A stretch of 10,042 nt of DNA from DATESZ01 sp035283845 (GTDB taxonomy: Bacteria > Desulfobacterota > Syntrophia > Syntrophales > JACQWR01): NCBI GenBank assembly GCA_035283845.1, contig DATESZ010000049.1, positions 1-10,042 on the forward strand. The letters run 5' to 3'. The notes beneath the pieces were generated by a model. It was not told the origin of the DNA and did no database searches. It saw nothing but the letters and a program-made list of their open reading frames with translations. The position numbers were made by a program, and so were the translations under genes. Shown here piece after piece: positions 6,410-10,042 of this stretch (positions are counted from its first letter, which is position 1; every line of letters starts with the position of its first letter).

Positions 6410-7582
6410 ATGGCTGAATCCCGCTACATGACAATCAATATGGGGCCCCAGCATCCCGCAACCCACGGCGTGTTGCGGTTGCTCCTGGAACTTGACGGAG
6501 AAATCATTGTCAAGGCTGAACCGCATATCGGTTACCTGCACCGGGGCGTGGAAAAATTATCCGAGTCCCTTACCTACCCTCAGGCCCTTACCATGACGGA
6601 CCGGCTTGACTATACCAGCGCCCTCTCCAATAATCTTGCCTACTGCCTTGCCGTAGAAAAACTTCTCGATATCAATATACCCAAACGGGCTCAGTATCTG
6701 CGGGTGCTGTTCGCCGAACTCCAGCGGATCGCGGCCCATCTTCTCTGGGTGGCGACGCACGCCCTCGATATCGGGGCCATGACGGTGCTCTTTTACGCCT
6801 TCCGGGAAAGGGAAACGATTTTAGAGACGCTGGAGTTAGTAACAGGCGCCAGACTGACACCAAGTTTTATCCGGATCGGCGGCCTGGCGGGCGATATTCC
6901 CGATACCTTTCTGCCCCGGGTGAAAGAGTTTGTAGAGGACTTCCCGAACAGAGTGGACGACTACGAAACGCTCCTTACGGAAAACATCATCTGGAAAAAA
7001 AGGACACAGAATATTTCGCCCATGTCCGGTGAGGAATGCATAAATTACGGCGTCACGGGACCGGTGCTGAGGGCCTCCGGCGTTTACTATGATGTAAGGA
7101 AAGCCTATCCCTACTCAAGCTACGAGGATTTTGATTTTGAAATCCCTCTGGGTGCGAAAGGCGACGTTTACGACCGCTACCTGGTTCGGCTGAAGGAGAT
7201 GCGCCAATCCATAAGGATCGTTAAGCAGGCTGCGGAAAAACTCCCCGATGGGCCCGTTGCCGCCGATGCCCCCCTGATTGTGCCGCCGGCGAAGGAAGAG
7301 GTGGGAAAGGATATCGCGGCGCTGATCAGACACTTCAAGATTATGGAGGAGGGTTTTAAGCCACCCAGGGGCGAGGTTTACGCCTCCGTGGAATCGTCGA
7401 AAGGCGAACTGGGATTTTATATCATAAGCGACGGGAGCAACAAGCCCTTCAGGATGAAGATCAGACCGCCTTCCTTTGTAAATCTGGGCGCGCTGCCGAA
7501 GATGATAGTTGGACAGATGGTAGCCGATGTCGTAGCCGCCATCGGCAGCATCGACATCGTGCTGGGAGAGATAGACAGATAG
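6410..7582 (+). CDS. nuoD: NADH-quinone oxidoreductase subunit D (quinone-site 49-kDa type)
   Basis: A 390-residue subunit homologous to the large subunit of NiFe hydrogenases and forming the quinone pocket with NuoB. It opens with TINMGPQHPATHGVLR. H19 in that motif and Y68 in DRLDYTSALSNN match, at a constant offset, the quinone-binding His38 and Tyr87 I recall for Thermus Nqo4. RPPSFVNL near 352-359 and the final GEIDR are family-typical. No NiFe-binding cysteine pairs are present, so it is a true complex I subunit and not a hydrogenase. Length is normal. An AGAGGG ribosome binding site lies ten bases before the ATG. The next gene begins nine bases after its stop. Confidence 0.97.
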   Translation: MAESRYMTINMGPQHPATHGVLRLLLELDGEIIVKAEPHIGYLHRGVEKLSESLTYPQALTMTDRLDYTSALSNNLAYCLAVEKLLDINIPKRAQYLRVLFAELQRIAAHLLWVATHALDIGAMTVLFYAFRERETILETLELVTGARLTPSFIRIGGLAGDIPDTFLPRVKEFVEDFPNRVDDYETLLTENIIWKKRTQNISPMSGEECINYGVTGPVLRASGVYYDVRKAYPYSSYEDFDFEIPLGAKGDVYDRYLVRLKEMRQSIRIVKQAAEKLPDGPVAADAPLIVPPAKEEVGKDIAALIRHFKIMEEGFKPPRGEVYASVESSKGELGFYIISDGSNKPFRMKIRPPSFVNLGALPKMIVGQMVADVVAAIGSIDIVLGEIDR

Positions 7583-7591
7583 GTAAATTTC

Positions 7592-9544
7592 ATGGGAAAT
7601 ATTATTTTCAGCGCCTGGCGGGAAGAAGTGGTGGACAACAGAACGGTTGCGGAGCAGGACCGAAAGCAGCCCGGCAATATCATGCTGCCGTCGGAGTTCT
7701 GTCCCGGCAAGCGCATCAAGGCTTTCATGGGCTGGGACGGCATCGTTCTGCATGATGACGATGTGGACATCGCCGACATGTGCGCAAACTACGCTGCGGC
7801 GATTCAGAAAGAGTCCTGCGGCAAGTGTTTCCCCTGCCGGGTCGGCACAAGGGTAGTGGCCGACTGGCTGAAAAAGATCGCTGCCGGCGAGGGAAGGGGG
7901 GAATACCCCGGAAAAATCAGGGAACTTGCCTGCTCCATCCGCGACGGCTCCAAATGTTCCATCGGTCAGACGGGGTTAAACCCCATCCTCCATGCCCTGA
8001 AGCACTTCCCCAAGGCCTTTGCCTCAGCCATAGCCGAAGGGAGGAAGGCGAAAGAGGGTACATACCGCTTTGCCGTCACTGCACCCTGCCTGAATGCCTG
8101 CCCCAGCTCTCTCGATATCCCCCGGTACGTGGAAGAGATCAGTGAACTGAAATTCGCGGAATCACTCCTCACAATCCGCCAGAACACCTGCATGGCAGGC
8201 ACATTGGGAAGAGTGTGCATACGTCCGTGTGAATCGAACTGCCGCCGGGCGAATATCGACGAACCTATCTCCATCAAGTATTTGAAGCGATTCGTCGCCG
8301 ATTACGAAATAGAAAAAAACAGGCATCCGGAAATTGCCGGCAGGCCCAAAAGCGGTCATAGAGTGGCGGTTATCGGCGCCGGACCGGCAGGTTTGTCCTG
8401 CGCCTACTATCTGGCCCTTATGGGTCACCAGGTAACGATCTTGGAAAGACTGCCCGAGCCGGGCGGCATGGCCGCCGTGGGCATCCCGGATTACCGTCTT
8501 CCCAGGCCCGTCCTGAGGCGGGAAGCGGACCTCGTGCGGGAAGCCGGGGTGGATATCCATTATGGCGTAGAAGTGGGAAAGGACATAAAATTCGCCGATC
8601 TCAGGAAAGAGCATGATGCCCTATTCATCAGCGTGGGCGCCCATGACAGCACCCCTCTGGGAGCAGAGGGCGAGGATCATAATTATCGCGGTTTCATACC
8701 CGGCGTCAAATATCTTCTGGACATCAATCAGGGTAAGGATCCCTATCCGGAAGGAAAGAAAGTCGTGGTAGTCGGGGGCGGCAACGTGGCCATCGACTGC
8801 GTGCGTTCCTCATTCCGGATCGGCAAACCCGATGTAAATCTTGTCTACCGGCGATCAAAAGCGGAAATGCCCGCCGACCCCGTCGAAATCCGCGATGCAG
8901 AAGAAGAAAAGGTAATCTTCCATTACCTCTGCAACCCTACGAAGATCCTTGCCAGGGAAGGCAAGGTAGTGGGAGTGGAATGCATCCGCATGGAGTTGGG
9001 AGAACCGGATCAGAGCGGAAGACGCAGACCCTGCCCTGTGTCCGGCTCGGAATTCACCATAGAAACAGACATCCTCATTCCGGCCATCGGCCAGAAGATT
9101 GACCTGTCCTTCCTGGAAGAAAAAGACGGCATCAAACTGACCAGATGGAATACTATTGATGCCGACGGGGAAACCTTTGCCACTTCTCAGGAAGGCGTCT
9201 TCGCCGCCGGCGACTGCGTAACCGGCCCTGATGTTCTGGTGCGCGCCACAGGCACGGGAAAAAGGGCGGCGGAAATGATCGACCTTTTTCTCAGCAACAG
9301 TAAGCTGGAAGCATCGGAGAAAGAATGTTTCCGACACATTTTCTCCGCCATCGAAGTTTACAACAAAAACGAACAACTCGGCATCATTGGCGGTTTAAAG
9401 AAAGCCCATCTGCCGATGCTCGATCCGGAAGAGAGGAAGCATACCTTTCAGGAAGTGGAGCAGGGCTTCAAGACCAATGAGGCGATAGGCGAAGCGGGAC
9501 GGTGTCTGCGCTGCTATAGAATCGGCATGGTCGCCCTGGGTTGA
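7592..9544 (+). CDS. NuoF iron-sulfur domain fused to GltD/NfnB-type FAD-NAD(P) oxidoreductase
   Basis: A 650-residue fusion placed where nuoE and nuoF normally lie. Residues about 55-145 match only the C-terminal 4Fe-4S domain of NuoF, with C76, C79, C82 (ESCGKCFPC) and C122 (GSKCSIGQTG) as N3-type ligands. The FMN/NADH-binding half of NuoF is missing. Residues about 160-570 match the small subunit of glutamate synthase and NfnB: N-terminal cluster cysteines C166, C170, C200, C209, C213 and C217, FAD site VIGAGPAG (260-267), nucleotide site VVVVGGGNVA (391-400) followed by VYRRSKAEMP (418-427), and second FAD motif GVFAAGDC (535-542). The VYRR arginines resemble those that bind the NADPH phosphate in relatives. 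The tail has a further RCLRC pair (C638, C641). It probably oxidises NAD(P)H at FAD and feeds NuoG. The start follows nuoD by nine bases with only a weak AGG-type ribosome binding site. Confidence 0.92.
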   Translation: MGNIIFSAWREEVVDNRTVAEQDRKQPGNIMLPSEFCPGKRIKAFMGWDGIVLHDDDVDIADMCANYAAAIQKESCGKCFPCRVGTRVVADWLKKIAAGEGRGEYPGKIRELACSIRDGSKCSIGQTGLNPILHALKHFPKAFASAIAEGRKAKEGTYRFAVTAPCLNACPSSLDIPRYVEEISELKFAESLLTIRQNTCMAGTLGRVCIRPCESNCRRANIDEPISIKYLKRFVADYEIEKNRHPEIAGRPKSGHRVAVIGAGPAGLSCAYYLALMGHQVTILERLPEPGGMAAVGIPDYRLPRPVLRREADLVREAGVDIHYGVEVGKDIKFADLRKEHDALFISVGAHDSTPLGAEGEDHNYRGFIPGVKYLLDINQGKDPYPEGKKVVVVGGGNVAIDCVRSSFRIGKPDVNLVYRRSKAEMPADPVEIRDAEEEKVIFHYLCNPTKILAREGKVVGVECIRMELGEPDQSGRRRPCPVSGSEFTIETDILIPAIGQKIDLSFLEEKDGIKLTRWNTIDADGETFATSQEGVFAAGDCVTGPDVLVRATGTGKRAAEMIDLFLSNSKLEASEKECFRHIFSAIEVYNKNEQLGIIGGLKKAHLPMLDPEERKHTFQEVEQGFKTNEAIGEAGRCLRCYRIGMVALG

Positions 9545-9555
9545 AGGATAAGGAA

Positions 9556-10042
9556 ATGATAAATTTAACCATCGACGGCAAAGAAATTTGCACCCAGAAA
9601 GGGAGAACCATCCTTGAGGCGGCGCGCGAGGCCGACATTTACATACCCACCCTCTGCCACCACAAGCGTCTTCTGCCAATCGGCTCCTGCCGGATCTGCG
9701 TCGTGGAGGTGGATGGTTACGATAAGCCCATGCCCGCCTGCAATACGCCCGTTCTGGAGGGAATTTCTGTAACGACGCAATCGGACAGGCTGTCCCGGAT
9801 GAGGCGGGAGTTCATAAAATTACTCCTCGTCTCCCATCCCACAGACTGCCCCCAGTGCGATAAGGGCGGAGAATGCCGGCTTCAGGACATTGTCTACGAA
9901 AACGAGATTGTCTCGGCTGAATACGCTTCCTTTCGGGAAGATAAAAAAGAGGCCTACGCCACCCCCCTCATCCGTTATTGGGAACTGAGGTGCATCCTCT
10001 GCGGCCGATGCTACCGCGCCTGCCGCGAGGTTTCGGGAAGGA
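9556..10042 (+). CDS. nuoG: NADH-quinone oxidoreductase subunit G, N-terminal part (runs off window)
   Basis: The first 162 residues of a NuoG-type iron-sulfur subunit, cut by the window edge. A plant-ferredoxin-like 2Fe-2S domain has C34, C45, C48 and C62. The His-Cys cluster follows with H94, C98, C101 and C107 (SHPTDCPQCDKGGEC), and a ferredoxin motif has C146, C149, C152 and C156 (CILCGRCYRAC). This is the order seen in NuoG and in the N-terminal part of iron-only hydrogenases and NAD-dependent formate dehydrogenases. The nuo context favours NuoG, but the C-terminal part that would decide is not visible. The ATG at 9556 has an AAGGAT ribosome binding site about seven bases upstream and lies 11 bases after the fusion gene. 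Its clusters would accept electrons from the fusion protein and pass them to NuoI and NuoB. Confidence 0.92.
   Translation, partial: MINLTIDGKEICTQKGRTILEAAREADIYIPTLCHHKRLLPIGSCRICVVEVDGYDKPMPACNTPVLEGISVTTQSDRLSRMRREFIKLLLVSHPTDCPQCDKGGECRLQDIVYENEIVSAEYASFREDKKEAYATPLIRYWELRCILCGRCYRACREVSGR

Noticed and set aside
6410..7582. nuoD as a membrane-bound hydrogenase large subunit
   Set aside because: The N- and C-terminal CxxC nickel-iron ligands are absent, and the quinone-site His and Tyr are present.
8855..9376. 173-codon minus-strand open frame opposite the fusion gene
   Set aside because: It is antisense to the conserved FAD/NAD(P) domain. Its Phe/Gly/Val-rich translation is typical of a shadow frame.
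1..10042. CRISPR arrays, tRNA or rRNA genes, insertion sequences
   Set aside because: I looked for regularly spaced repeats, cloverleaf-type sequences and transposase frames with terminal inverted repeats and saw none. The 42-residue gene tail at the left edge cannot be identified as a transposase.

Overview
The window looks like a chromosomal segment of an anaerobic, Gram-negative, deltaproteobacterial-type organism (Desulfobacterota; a Syntrophus/Smithella/Geobacter-like relative is my best guess). The basis is a split nuoC/nuoD complex I operon with an unusual NADH module, a cobalamin-independent methionine synthase/UroD-like protein of a kind I associate with such anaerobes, and a Cache/PAS/NtrB-type sensor kinase. 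This is inference from gene content; no rRNA or other phylogenetic marker is present.

Layout. (1) Bases 1-950, plus strand: the 3' end of an unidentified gene (3-131), then a toxin-first type II toxin-antitoxin pair of the HigB/HigA type (285-605 and 602-886) behind an A/T-rich promoter with a perfect inverted repeat over its -10 box. This part is more A/T-rich than the rest and reads as accessory DNA. A hairpin at 901-931 separates it from a convergent gene. (2) Bases 954-4740, minus strand: a three-gene, operon-like run transcribed in the order sensor histidine kinase, MetE/UroD-like zinc methyltransferase-type protein, eight-helix membrane protein. No response regulator lies beside the kinase. 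(3) Bases 4741-5058: a divergent intergenic region with a small hairpin and no convincing gene. (4) Bases 5059-10042, plus strand: the start of a complex I operon, nuoA-nuoB-nuoC-nuoD, then a 650-residue fusion gene, then nuoG, which runs off the window.

The most interesting item is the fusion gene at 7592-9544. It sits where nuoE and nuoF normally lie. It keeps only the C-terminal iron-sulfur domain of NuoF and joins it to a complete GltD/NfnB-type FAD, NAD(P) and iron-sulfur oxidoreductase. NuoE and the FMN/NADH-binding half of NuoF are absent from this position, so electrons probably enter the complex through the GltD-type FAD domain, perhaps from NADPH, and pass over the NuoF-like cluster into NuoG. 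The NuoB/C/D connecting module and the NuoA membrane subunit look entirely conventional.
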